64,000 nt of DNA from Lathyrus oleraceus (lineage: Eukaryota; Streptophyta; Magnoliopsida; Fabales; Fabaceae). Position 1 is the stretch's first letter; each line of letters opens with the position of its first letter. This document shows, in pieces, positions 43,558-55,550 of this stretch. The position numbers and the translations under genes were made by a program. Below the pieces are notes generated by a model, which saw only the letters and a list, made by a program, of their open reading frames with translations, was not told the DNA's origin and did no database searches. Location of the stretch: contig NC_066584.1 in assembly GCF_024323335.1 (NCBI RefSeq), positions 419,531,819-419,595,818 of the forward strand, in the 5' to 3' direction.

Positions 43558-44787
43558 TCAGCCATGTTTTTGTCCCAATGCAGCGACAACTTCGTTCAGA
43601 TAATGAAACTGCTCAACGGCTATATCCATCAGGCCTAGGACATCAAAGCATATGAGCTTTATCTTTTCATTCATAATGGTGATGTCAACTTGGAAAGTAT
43701 TCAGACGGGTCATGAGCATGGCATGATTATCAGCACAAGATGGAGGAACCGGTTCAGCAATGTTATAATAGTTAGGAGGTGTTTCAGGGTCAGATTCTTC
43801 TTTATAGATAGGGTCATTAATACACTCATATTTGGGCGGTGTAGCGGGAGGTGAAGGTGGATCGATAGGGTGTTCCTCTAAGTCATAGAGCCAGTTATCT
43901 CGGTTGTGAACACTCGTTTTCTCATGGTTAGGCAAGGTGAATAGTCGAACCACTTCGTTACTGATTAGATAATCAAAGGTATCCGTCCCAATGTTACCTA
44001 TGATTCTGCGGTTAAAGCAAAATTCGATATCCATTGGGCGGATGTTTCCAAAAGGTACAAGCTCATAAAGTGGGCGTACAAGACCTATGGCGTCTGCTAT
44101 CATGGTAACTAGGCCACCTATGATTATTGGGGTACGATTATTCTTAGCAAGGTGGACAAATATTTCCATCATGAATGTCACTATATTGACGTGTCGACCT
44201 TGATCGACACACAACAAGATGAAGAGTTCATCGCGGGACACTAAGGTGTTATTCTCTTCCTTACCAAATAAGGTGTGGGCTAGTATTTTATGGAAATATC
44301 GGATAGCAGGTTTTTGGATCTTTTGTGAGTGCATCTCATTCGGGTTTGGGTTGGATTCTCTGGATATGCAACCCTAGAAGTCATCGAGATCAATGTCATC
44401 GATAAGGTCCTCCTGGCGGGTATTAAAGACGAAAGGGCCGCTAATGAATCCTAGGAGGTCAGCAAGGTCTTCGCGGGTGTAGGTGAAGTTCATGCTAAAT
44501 AACCTAAAGGATATCAACCCTTTGTTTAGTCCATAACCATGTTCAGGGATGTATACAAGGGAACTCAGAAATTCTAAGGTTAGCTCACGGTATGTGACAA
44601 ACCGTCTCTTAATGGCTGCGTTCTCCCACCCAAGCTGGTTAAACATATATAGGATGCTATCTCGGATGCCTAATTTATCCATGGTCGGTCCATCATAATA
44701 GATGGTCAATGCCATATTCTTCCGGGCTAGATAATCATACCGCCTGTGTTGAACTCTACCTCTGAAAACTATTTTTGGTTGTTGCAT
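43558..44787 (-). pseudogene. Element D env-like gene, copy 1, one internal stop
   Basis: From the ATG at 44787 (MQQPKIVFRGRVQHRRYDYL) to the stop at 43558-43560. It is one phase of 409 codons broken only by TAG at 44374-44376. Recognisable phrases are YMFNQLGWENAAIKRRFVTY, RELTLEFLSSL, IRYFHKILAHTLFGKE, IIIGGLVTMIADAIGL, MDIEFCFNRRIIG and a Pro-rich linker (PPSPPATPP). A C-terminal helical region (MLMTRLNTFQVDITIMNEK) follows. It occupies the env-like position after integrase in Athila elements. It is clearly paralogous to copy 2. No obvious signal peptide is seen, and its role is unknown. Confidence 0.78.
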
Positions 44788-45046
44788 GATGAAAGTAATT
44801 AACTAACTAGTTAGTGATTTTCTTGTTTGTCAGTATCCAATATGTCTAAGTTAGTTACTAGAAACAACAAGAGTGACTGCAAAGAATCAAGAAGGGGGGA
44901 GCAAACAAAATAAAGAAGAAAATTAAAGAAAGGGAAAAAAATAGATTGTAAGAAAAATAACGAAAAGAAAAAAGAAAAGGAGGTGGGTTGTCTCCCACTA
45001 AGCACTTTGTTTAATGTCGCAAGTTCGACAGTAGTGTCGCGTTGTA
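44788..45046 (-). other. Spacer between integrase and env-like copy 1, with candidate splice acceptor
   Basis: Just after the integrase stop the minus strand holds the Athila-typical phrase GCTTAGTGGGAGACAACCC (near 45003-44985). It is followed by a T-rich stretch and a candidate acceptor TTCTTTGCAG (ending at 44877). This could allow copy 1 to be made from a spliced RNA; it is not demonstrated. Confidence 0.45.
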
Positions 45047-45910
45047 CTAGGTTTGGGGTTGAGCGGGCAGCTCTATGAGTCTGAGATTGTTCGAATAGTC
45101 TCTGTTTTCTATATTATGATAGTTCTTTAAGCGCTGCCCGTTTACTACAAAAGGGTCACTATTTCTACCTTTTATTTCTATCGCGCCACTAGTGAGAACT
45201 TTGGTGATCTCGAAAGGACCGGACCACCGAGATTTGAGTTTTCCTGGAAAGAGTTTAAGTCTTGAATTAAATAGCAGCACTATGTCGCCGACTTTAAACT
45301 CCTTCCTAGAGATGCGTTTGTCATGCCATCTTTTAGTTCGTTCTTTGTAGATCCTGGCATTCTCGTAAGCGTCCAATTTGAGCTCTTCTAATTCGTGGAT
45401 GTCCAGAATCCGTTTCTCGCCTGCGGAAGTGTAGTTTATGTTAAGGGTTTTAATTGCCCAATACGCTTTGTGTTCTAATTCCACAGGGAGGTGGCATGAT
45501 TTACCATAAACTAGTTTGAAGGGTGTGGTTCCTATTGGGGTTTTGTAAGCCGTCTTGTAGGCCCACAAAGCTTCGTTTAGTTTGGATGACCAGTCCTTTC
45601 TGGATATTCCTACGGTCTTCACAAGAATTTGTTTTATTTCTCGATTCGAGACTTCGAATTGCCCGCTAGTTTGAGGATGATACGGTGTTGCTACGCGGTG
45701 TCGGACTCCATACTTAAGAAGGAGTTTTCCAAATATATTTGATATGAAGTGGGAGCCACCGTCACTAACTACTAGTTTCGGCACACCGAATCTGGGAAAG
45801 ATAATGTTTTTGAATAACTTGATTACTACTCGTGTGTCATTTGTTGGAGAGGCTACAACCTCGATCCATTTTGAGACATAGTCGACAACAACGAGTATGT
45901 ATTTATTACC
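45047..45910 (-). pseudogene. Element D integrase, C-terminal part (after frameshift)
   Basis: From about 45918 the integrase core continues in a shifted phase: [19 protein letters not shown], then [18 protein letters not shown] with the second catalytic Asp, [19 protein letters not shown] with the Glu, [20 protein letters not shown], and a C-terminal domain ([28 protein letters not shown]) to the stop at 45047. It is complete at its C-terminus; only the one-base indel separates it from the upstream part. Confidence 0.85.
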
Positions 45911-46482
45911 AAAGCTGGGAATGGTCCCATGAAGTCAATCCCCCATACTTCAAAGACTTTGACTTCTAAGATTCCTGTTTGTGGCATTTCATCGCGTCTT
46001 GAGATGTTGCTAGTGCGTTGGCACCGGTCGCATTTTATAACTGCACTATGGACGTCTTTCCATAGGGTAGGCCAAAATAGGCCGGATTGCAGGATCCTAG
46101 TGCAGGTATTTGAGGTACTTGCATGCCCTCCACAGGGGGCGGAATGGCAATTAGAGATTATATCGTCGATTTCATCCTCAGGAACACATCGACGGAAAAT
46201 GTCGTCGGTCCCTCTTTTGAAAAGAAGGGGTTCATCCCAGTAATACTGTTTTAGGTCATGAAAGAACTTCTTCTTTTGTTGATAAGATAGGTCCGGTGGA
46301 AGTACTCCGACAGCTAGGTAGTTGACGAAGTCTGCGTACCATGGCGGAGTTGCGTTCGCGTGCACTTCTTCCACGGATTCTTCTATTTTTGTATCGTTTA
46401 ATGTCATTTCAGCCATATCACTTTCCATTTTGGCTATGAGTCATTCGTAAGGGAAATCATCATTAATCGGGATTTGTTCGGG
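45911..46482 (-). pseudogene. Element D integrase, N-terminal part
   Basis: In phase with gag-pol after the TAG at 46483-46485, with a second stop TGA at 46441-46443. The zinc domain is [14 protein letters not shown] with KCDRCQR. The core begins with [11 protein letters not shown], holding the first catalytic Asp, and the phase is lost at about 45918. Confidence 0.85.
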
Positions 46483-49400
46483 CTAGTTCCCTTCGATACG
46501 AGATAAGTGGTCTGCTACTACGTTCTCAGTGCCTTTCTTATCTTTTATTTCTAAATCAAACTCTTGTAAGAGCAGGATCCATCTTAAAAGTCTTGGTTTG
46601 GCATCCTTCTTACTTAACAAATATCTAATAGCGGCATGGTCGGTATAGATGATAATTTTCGCCCCCACCAGGTAGGAACGAAATTTGTCCAAAGCGAACA
46701 CGACAGCTAGAAGTTCTTTTTCAGTGGTGGCGTAGTTCATTTGGGCAGGATCAAGCGTTCTACTCGCATAGTAAATAGCATGAAGCTTCTTATCCTTCCT
46801 TTGTCCTAATACTGCGCCCACTGCGTAATCACTCGCATCGCACATGATTTCAAATGGTAATCTCCAGTCAGGTGGTTGCATTATGGGTGCAGTGATTAAA
46901 GATGTTTTCAGTTGGTTGAACGCTGTTAAGCATTTTTCATCAAATATGAAGTCAGCATCCTTTATTAATAATCCTGTAAGTGGCTTGGTTATTTTTGAGA
47001 AATCTTTAATAAAACATCGGTAGAAACCGGCGTGCCCTAGAAAGTTTCTTATCTCTCGAACAGTTTTCGGAGGTTGAAGGTTCTCTATAATTTCGATTTT
47101 AGCTTTGTCCACTTCAATTCCTCTATCAGACACCACGTGACCTAATACAATTCCTTGTTGAACCATAAAATGGCATTTCTCCCAGTTTAAAATGAGGTTT
47201 ACTTTCACGCATCTTTCGAGTACCATTTCGAGGTTAGATAGACATCCTTCAAAACTCTGACCGCAAACAGAAAAATCATCCATAAAGACTTCCATGATGT
47301 CATCTATAAAATCTGCGAAGATTGCCATCATGCATCTTTGAAATGTTGCGGGAGCGTTACATAAGCCAAATGGTATTCGTCGGTAGGCGAATGTACCATA
47401 AGGGCATGTAAAGGTAGTCTTTTCTTGGTCGTCAGGATGGATTGGGATTTGAAAGAATCCCGAATAACCGTCTAGATAGCAGAAGTGAGAATGCTTAGCC
47501 AGTCGTTCAAGAATTTGATCAATGAAAGGTAGAGGGAAATGATCTTTATGAGTGGCTTTATTTAGTTTTCTATAGTCAATACACATTCTACTTCCAGTCA
47601 CTACTCTTTGTGATATGGATTCGCCCTTCTCGTTCTTATCAATTGTAACACCTCCTTTCTTGGGTACTACATGAACGGGGCTAACCCATTGACTATCTGA
47701 GATCGGGTATATGATTCCAGCGTCTAGAAGTTTCTTTACTTCATCCTTGACCACGGTACTTAGGGTTGGGTTGATCCTTCTTTGGTGCTCTCTAGAGGTT
47801 TTACAGTCTTCCTCCAGCATAATACGATGCATACAGATTGAAGGACTTATTCCTTTTAGATCGGCGATGTTATATCCTAACGCTGTTGGATATTTTCTTA
47901 TGACATCTAATAGTTTCTCAGTTTCCATCTGTCCTAAGTCAGCATTGACTATTACTGGTCTTTTCAGTTCATTGTCTAGGAATTCGTATCTTAGGTTCTT
48001 TGGTAGTGTTTTTAGTTCCAAATCAGGTTTCTTTGGGCATGGCATGTGGTTGGGTGTAAGTGCTAAGCATTCGCTTAGACTTTCGTTTTGGTATGGTTCA
48101 TGCCAATTATTGTCTTCAAGGATTGGAGGGATTTGGATTTTCGTTATTTCAGAGTACGTGGTTTCTTCCATCTCCATCTCTCTCACGCATTCGTCTATGA
48201 CATCAAGTAGATAGCAGGTGTCGTCTATAGTTGGCGCTTGTAAGAATTGGGTTAAGATGAATTCAACCTTTTCCTCTCTAACTTCGAATGTCAGCTTACC
48301 TCTCTTTACGTCTATTATGGCTCCGACGATAGCCAAGAATGGCCTTCCTAGAATGATAGGTGTACTGGCATCTTCTTTAATGTCTATGATTACGAAATCG
48401 GTAGGAATGTAAAATTGACCTACACGAACTGGGACATTCTCTAGTATACCGACAAGATATTTGATTGAGCGGTCAGCTAATTGAACAAACATCTTTGTCG
48501 GTCTTAATTCTCCCATACTGAGCCTTCTACAAATGGTTAAGGGCATTATGCTAATGCTGGCTCCTAGATCGTGTAGAGCTTTGTCTATGACGAATTTTCC
48601 AATGACACAGGGTATGGAGAAACTACCTGGGTCTTTTAGTTTGGGAGGCATGTTGTTCTGGATTATGGCGCTACATTCGGCAGTAAGTGTAACTGTTTTG
48701 TCATACTCAATCTTTTTCTTATTGGATAGGATTTCCTTAAGAAATTTGGCATAGGAGGGCATTTGTGTGATGGCTTCTATAAAGGGTATCGTAATGTTTA
48801 ATTGCTTCAGAAGTTCAACAAATTTCCTAAATTGATTCACAGTTTTAGAACTTTTGAGTCTTTGAGGATACGGAATGGGTGGTTTATAAGGAGGTGGAGG
48901 CACATAAGGTTTCTCTTTCTCTTCGGCCTCCTGGGTATTATCTTTTGTTTCCTTTGGTTCACTCACCTGATCAGTTGAGGTTTTATCTGGTTTTTGGTAC
49001 ATGGCAGGGTTTTGGAGTCTTGGATCTACGGGTCCGTCTACTTCTTTTGCACTCCTCGGTATAACGGCATTCGCATGTCCCTTTGGATTAGGTTGTGGCT
49101 GTCCAGGAAATGTTCCAGTTGGAGCGGCTGTAGATGCTTGATGTTGAGCCACTTGTGAAATCTGTGTTTCAAGCATTTTATTGTGGGTGGCTAAGGCGTC
49201 TACTTTATTCGTTAGTTGTTTAAGTTGCTCGCTAGTATGTATGTTTTGGTTCAGGAAGTCCTTGTTTGTTTGAGCTTGAGTAGCTATGAAGCTTTCCATC
49301 ATCAACTCGAGATTTGACTTCCTAGGCATGTTAGGAGCATTATTAGCTGGTTTTTGATATCCAGGCGGAACAGCTGGTGCTTGGCCAGGTGCATAAAGGG

Positions 49401-50520
49401 CATTGTTATTCTTATATGAGAAATTAGGATGGTTTTTCCAACCTGGGTTGTAGGTATTAGAATAGGGATTTCCTTGTGTGTAGTTCACTTGATCGGTTGG
49501 GACTCCTGCTAATATTTGACATTCTTGTGCAGTGTGTCTAGGGTTTCCACATAGCTCACAGTTTGGAGTTACAGCAGCCACGGTGGCTGCGGGTGGTATG
49601 GTCAAGTTATCTAATTTTTGGACAAGGGCATCTACCTTTGCATGAACATGGTCAAGGCTACTGATTTCGTACATTCCACCCTTAGTCTGGGACTTTTCCA
49701 CTGGAGTTCGTTCACCTCCCCATTGGCAATGCTTTTGGGCCATGTTTTCAATGAGTTGATAGGCTTCGGTGTATGGCTTCTCCATAAGTGCACCGCCCGC
49801 GGCAGCGTCTATTGTAAGTCTTGTGTTATACAGAAGACCATTATAAAATGTGTGAATGATCACCCAGTCTTCTAGACCATGATGTGGACATATCCTCATC
49901 ATGTCCTTGTATCTCTCCCACGCTTCGTAGAGAGATTCCACATCTTTTTTCCTGAATCCGTTGATTTGAGCTCTCAGCATAGCAGTTTTGCTCGGCGGAA
50001 AATATCGGGATAAGAAGACGTTCTTCAGTTCCTCCCATGTTATAACTGAGTTGGATGGCAAGGATTGCAACCAAGCCGAAGCTCTGTCTCTTAGTGAGCA
50101 AGGAAAAAGGCGCAGTCTTATCGCATCTTGAGATACACCATTCGCTTTTACAGTATTTGCGTACTGCACAAATTTGGTCAGGTGTTCATTAGGATCGTCT
50201 GTTGGATTTCCAACAAATTGATGTTGTTGAACGGCTGATAAGAGTGAGGGTTTCAGCTCGAAATCGTTTCGATTAATAGCGGGGGCAGCAATGCTATTGT
50301 GAGGTTCTTGTTGAGATGGGGTAGCGTAGAATTTAAGAGGACGATTATGTGGTCCTTCTTCAGCCATGTTTGGTTTTTCTTCTGATTTAGGAGGAAAGGA
50401 GATACCGAGAATACCGTACTTTTGTTGATATTCGTGTATTCGACGTCTCACGTATAGGAAACGCTCTAATTCAGGGATTGGTGGTGCTAAGTTATCGCCT
50501 TGTGAGCGAGTACTTGGCAT
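46483..50520 (-). pseudogene. Element D gag-protease-RT-RNase H polyprotein, 1345 codons open
   Basis: Opens at the ATG at 50520 (MPSTRSQGDNLAPPIPELER), 90 nt after the primer site. Gag has the capsid motifs HLTKFVQYANTVK, LRLFPCSLRDRASAWLQSLP and FLSRYFPPSKT, and a zinc knuckle CELCGNPRHTAQEC near residue 320. The protease carries DLGASISIMP near residue 650 and PIILGRPFLA. RT spans about residues 900-1130 with CIDYRKLNKATHKDHFPLPF, LDGYSGFFQIPIHPDDQEKT and the active-site box FMDDF near residue 1080. RNase H (CDASDYAVGAVLGQ, TDHAAIRYLL) ends near ADHLSRIEGN, where a TAG (46483-46485) closes the frame before integrase. This is the longest intact open frame in the window. Confidence 0.9.
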
Positions 50521-50610
50521 ACAATCAGGGAAAGAAAGGAGAGAAGATTAGTTTTTGTTTTTACCTTAGTCTATACCGTGCAACGAAAGAATCGCACTAT
50601 TCGACTAAAA

Positions 50611-50632
50611 CAGTTCCCCGGCAACGGCGCCA
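50611..50632 (-). other. Element D primer-binding site (tRNA-Asp)
   Basis: The minus strand contains TGGCGCCGTTGCCGGGGAAC, the tRNA-Asp complement diagnostic of Athila-type elements, six bases from the LTR end at 50639. Confidence 0.9.
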
Positions 50633-50638
50633 AAAACT

Positions 50639-50683
50639 TGATGCTTCGTATGGCTATATATAAAATATAGTCTATCGAGTACT
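50639..50683 (-). repeat. Element D 5' LTR, inner 45 bp
   Basis: TGATGCTTCGTATGGC matches the start of the copy at 38973. It is interrupted by element C; the rest is at 59157-60443. Confidence 0.88.
50679..50683. repeat. Target-site duplication of element C, left copy (GTACT)
   Basis: GTACT is repeated at 59152-59156. Confidence 0.93.
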
Positions 50684-52169
50684 TGTAGGTGTTTAATTGG
50701 CTGCATTGTATGGTAAAACACTAGTTGGATTCTAATGTCTTAACTGATGTCATGACATGCTGTGGAGGTGTTTGTTTGACTGCATTGTATGTTAGAATAT
50801 CTAGTTGTACTCTGATGTCTTGGCTGATGTCATGACATACTTGAGTAGTATACTGCAGGATTAGCTAATACAGGATTTATTGAATGTCAAACTGGATGTT
50901 ATGACATTCATCCCTGTCAGCAGATACTGAGGAATAGAACAGTTGGTGTTCTGTTAGAACTCAGTATTTATGTTCAGTCTGGTTATCAAGGAAATACCAG
51001 ACCTGGCATAAGGCCTACCGTATGAATGTCAAACTGGATGTTATGACATTCATCATTGACAGCATATACTGAACAATAGGCAGAGTGGTTTTCTACTACA
51101 CTTCAGTATGTATCTCAGTCTGTTCTTCAGGAGGATAACAGACCTGACATAAGGCTAATTGTGTAAATGTCAAATTGGATGCCTTGACATTTATTTATGT
51201 ACGTTGATACTGAGGTATGGACAAATTGGTCCTGTACAGTTCAGCAAATTTGTACTGTCTGTTTTCAGGAAAAACAGACTTAGCATATGGTCCTTGATTT
51301 GGATGTCAAACTGAATGTTGTGACATTCATTCTTGACAGCGTATGCTATATTGTAGGTTGTTTAGTTTTTCTGTTTCAGCATTTTTCTCAGGCTATTCTT
51401 CAAGAATTCAACAGCTGGGAGAAAATCCAGGAAACCAACAACCAAGCTACAATTAATGAACCTAACAAATAGCCTATTTGTTAGTAACCTAGATGTGGAA
51501 TTTAGGGGAACTCGCGTGACCTTAATTTCAGGAAAATACAAGTACAAGGCCCAAGTGCTGCAATATAAAAGGATGACAATCCTTCATTCAGAACTGGGGA
51601 TTTGAGGCGTGAAGATTTAGTGTGTCCATCATACTTCACTGCTGTATTTTTGTGTGTCTTGTATTAGACGTATCTTGTAAGCCAAGCTATTATCACATAG
51701 ATGATTGCATTGGTATAGGGTGTTCATTGAGTTGTAAGTGTTGTGTCACTCTAAGCTTTTAAGCGGGACTGCTGTGTATCTTGATTAAAGCTGTTAAGCA
51801 CAATCAAGAGTTGTTTGAAGTGTGACTTCATAATTGTCTTTAATATTGATTAAAGGTAGTAATCACTGAGGTGATTGAGGGGGAGTGAGTAGGAACTCCG
51901 ATCTTAGTGTAAGATTGAAATTGCATTGGGTAGGTATTAAGTGATAGGGTTAAACAGTTGGTTTAAGGTCTGAATTAATACTACTAATAGTGGATTTCCT
52001 CCCTGGCTTGGTAGCCCCCGGACGTAGGTCATGTTGGACCGAACTGGGTAAACAATTACTTGTGTTATTTACTGCACTTACATTTTAAGTTCTGCATAAT
52101 TCTTGTCTGCGCAGAATTGGATGTCATAACAACCCTTGTGACATCGGAAGTCTGTTAACTAGAATTTCA
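50684..52169 (+). repeat. Element C 5' LTR
   Basis: 1486 bp, TG...CA. It has the same U3 modules as element A and a TATA box at 51564-51570. Confidence 0.95.
51564..51570 (+). promoter_or_regulatory. TATA box of element C 5' LTR
   Basis: TATAAAA in GCAATATAAAAGG, conserved in all four A/C LTRs. Confidence 0.7.
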
Positions 52170-52170
52170 A

Positions 52171-52183
52171 TTGGCATCAGAGC
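52171..52183 (+). other. Element C primer-binding site
   Basis: TTGGCATCAGAGC, one base after the LTR; one change from the tRNA-Met-type site. Confidence 0.85.
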
Positions 52184-52239
52184 AGGCACCCTGCCTGTTA
52201 ATTTCTGGGTGAGATCTAGGGAAGTTACTTTCTAGTACC

Positions 52240-54927
52240 ATGGACAAGGATATAGGACACTCAAATAGACCACCCATGCTGGATGGTTCTAACTATGATG
52301 ACTGGAAGCCTCGTATGATAGCCTTCTTAAGGTCTCTAGATAGCAAAGTCTGGGGAGTTGTCAACAAAGGATGGGAACATCCAACGAAGACAGATGAAGA
52401 TGGAGTCAGTGTGCAGATTCCTGAAGAAGAGTGGGACAAGGAGCAAGAGGCATTAGCCCTTGGAAATTCTAAGTCCTTGAATGCATTGTTCAATGGAATC
52501 AGTAAGAACATCTTCAGACTGGTGCACCACTGTGAACTGGCTAAGGAAGTTTGGGATACCCTCAAGATAACTCATGAAGGTACCTCCAAGGTGAAGATGT
52601 CCAAACTTCAGATGTTGACCACCAAGTTTGAAAATCTGAGGATGAAAGAGGATGAGACTATTCATGACTTTCACATGAATATTCTTGAGATTGCAAACAC
52701 CTCTGGTGGCTTAGGTGAGAAAATGGCTGAAGAGAAACTTGTAAGAAAGATTCTCAGGTCATTACCTAAGAGATTTGCCATGAAGGTCACTGCAATAGAA
52801 GAGGCTCAAGATATCTGCAACATGAAGGTGGATGAGCTCATTGGTTCTCTCCAAACCTTTGAAATGGGATTGTGTGAGAATGTTGAAAAGAAGAACAAAA
52901 GCATAGCTTTTGTATCGAATACTGAAGAGGAGTCAGAAGCTGGATATACTGGAAGTGATGAAAGCATATCAGAAGCCATAGCCATGCTTGGGAGACAGTT
53001 CAACAAGTTCGTGAAGAAGATTAATCAAAGAGGTAGACCAAATGTCAAGAACATCCCGTCTGACATAAAGAAAAGATCAACTTCTGAAGAAAAGTTCAAC
53101 CAAGGCAAGGGAATCCAATGTCATGGATGTGAAGGTTATGGACACATTAGAGCTGAATGCCTTACTTACCTCAAGATGCAAAAGAAGGGGCTAGCGGTCA
53201 CATGGTCTGAGGGAGATTCTGAGAGTGAATCTGGAGGAGAATCTGCTAAACATGTCACTGCACTAACGAGTGTTTGTGCCACTAATGATGACTCAAGTGC
53301 AGATGAACTGACCTTTGATGAACTTGCTGCAGCATATAAGAAGCTATGTGTCACCAGTGCAGAAGTGCGTGTACAAGGAGAAAAGCAGAAGAAGCTCATC
53401 AAGGAGCTGGAGGATGAGAAACAGAAGCATCTGATAGTCATAGAGGCTCTAAATGGTGAGATAACCTGGCTGACCTCCAAGCTGGATCAAATGACTAAAT
53501 CGATCAGAATGTTGAATAAAGGAACTGACACCTTGGAAGAGATCCTAAAGGTGGGACAGAAGTCTGGAACCATGTCTGGTTTAGGCTTTGTGAAAAAATC
53601 CTCAGCTGAACTCAAACGCTCAAAGGCTAAAGTTCAGAAATTCAAGCGGAGGTCACACCCAATGTCTCAACATCAGGGAACCAGGATGAGTAATCATCAG
53701 AAGAGGAAATTTCAGCAATGGAGATGTCACTACTGTGGTAGGCTTGGCCATATAAAAGCCGTCTGCTACAGGCTTCATGGTTACCCTAACCAAGCCCCTC
53801 ATGTCAGACCTAAGCATAAGACATATAGGCACAATGTCCCCATCAAGAAGCGACAATGGTATGCTAGGTTAGCTCACACAGCTCTAAGGGCATCTACCAG
53901 AGAAGACTGGTACTTTGACAGTGGCTGCTCAAGACATATGACTGGTATGGAGAATATATTGGTGGATATACAACCTCACACTACCAGTTATGTGACCTTT
54001 GGTGATGGTGCTAAAGGAAAAATAAAAGGTGTGGGTAAGTTGGACTGCTATGGAGTTCCAGAAATGAATAATGTGCTGTTAGTAAAAGGACTAACTGCTA
54101 ACCTCATCAGCATAAGCCAACTGTGTGATCAAGGGTTCTATGTTCAGTTTACTAAGGAGCTATGTGTTGTGACAAATGGAGACAATCAGGAAGTTATGAG
54201 AGGATCCAGATCCAAAGATAACTGTTATCTGTGGGTTCCCAAAGTCTCAAACTTTTCCATAATTTTCTCCTCAGCCAAGGAAGAACAGGAGGTGAAACTG
54301 TGGCATAGATGCCTTGGTCATCTCCACTTACGGGGAATGAAGAAGATCATATCCAAGGAAGCAGTCAGAGGAATCCCAAAGCTGCTTATTGATGAAGGAA
54401 GAGTCTGTGGAGAATGCCAGGTTGGCAAGCAAACCAAGATGTCACACCCGAAGCTGGGACATCCTACAACTTCCAGAATTCTGGAACTGTTACACATGGA
54501 CTTAATGGGACCTATGCAGGTTGAAAGTCTGGGTGGAAAGAGGTATGCATATGTGGTAGTTGATGATCATTCCAGATACACTTGGATAAACTTCATCAGA
54601 GAAAAGTCAGATGCATTTGATGTCTTCAAGGAACTGTGCATCAGACTTCAAAGGGAAAAGGACAGTTGTGTTGTCCGAATTAGGAGTGATCATGGTACGG
54701 AGTTCAAAAATTCCAAGTTTGATGAGTTTTGCTCGTCTGAAGGAATAAGTCATGAGTTCTCCTCTCCTATAACTCCTCAGCAAAATGGGATAGTTGAAAG
54801 GAAAAACAGAACTATTCAAGAATCTGCCAGGGCAATGATTCATGCAAAGAAGCTTCCTATGCACTTTTGGGCCGAAGCAATGAATACAGCTTGCTATGTT
54901 CACAATAGAGTTACCTTGAGAAAATGA
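52240..54927 (+). pseudogene. Element C gag, protease and integrase core, 895 codons open
   Basis: From the ATG at 52240. Gag holds RPPMLDGSNYDDWKPRM, a first zinc knuckle CHGCEGYGHIRAEC near residue 294, a coiled coil (about 380-450) and a second knuckle CHYCGRLGHIKAVC near residue 496. The protease DWYFDSGCSRHMTG lies near residue 557, pre-integrase LWHRCLGHLHLRGMK near 687, and the integrase core begins with LHMDLMGPM (first catalytic Asp at residue 754, codon 54499-54501). SDHGTEFKN and NGIVERKNRT supply the other two acidic residues. It is cut by TGA at 54925-54927, shortly after the catalytic core. No frameshift occurs before this point. It could still yield gag and protease that act on other copies in trans, which is inference. 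Confidence 0.93.
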
Positions 54928-55550
54928 ACCTCCTCCACTCTGTATGAAATATGAAAGGCAGAAAGCCCACTGTGAAGTACTTTCATATCTTTGGAAGTAA
55001 ATGTTACATTCTCACAGATCGTGAACAGAGAAGGAAAATGGATCCCAAAAGTGATGAGGGTATATTTCTAGGATACTCAACTAACAACAGAGCGTATAGA
55101 GTGTTCAACTATAGGACCAATGTCCTGATGGAATCCATAAATGTTATTGTGGATGATAAAGAGGAAGGAATCGAAGTCATAGAGGATGTTGGAACATTCC
55201 TTGATACTTCAACAGACATACCAGTCAAGTCTAAAGAAGTAGAGGAGACTCCTCCTGAACGTGAGGTAGATGCACCCACCAAAATACCATCTATCAGAAT
55301 TCAGAAAGACCACCCTAAGGATCTTATCATAGGGGATCCCAATAGTGGTGTGACTACCAGATCAAGGGAAATTAGCTCAAATTCCTGTTTTGTATCTAAG
55401 GTTGAACCAAGAAATGTGAAAGAAGCCCTGACTGATGAATATTGGATCAATGCCATGCAAGATGAACTGGAGCAGTTTAAAAGCAATGAAGTATGGGAGC
55501 TAGTTCCACGACCAGAAGGGACTAACATCATTGGTACCAAGTGGATCTAG
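54928..55550 (+). pseudogene. Element C integrase C-terminal domain and start of RT
   Basis: After the stop, one G is missing near 54953 relative to element A (ATATGAAAGG against ATATGGAAAGG). The reading phase therefore changes from 54951 on. The segment holds integrase C-terminal motifs (GSKCYI, DEGIFLGYS), the acidic linker and the RT entry ([38 protein letters not shown]), and ends at TAG 55548-55550. Confidence 0.9.

Noticed and set aside
47711..48214. 167-codon plus-strand open frame
   Set aside because: It is antisense to the well-supported Athila gag-pol frame.
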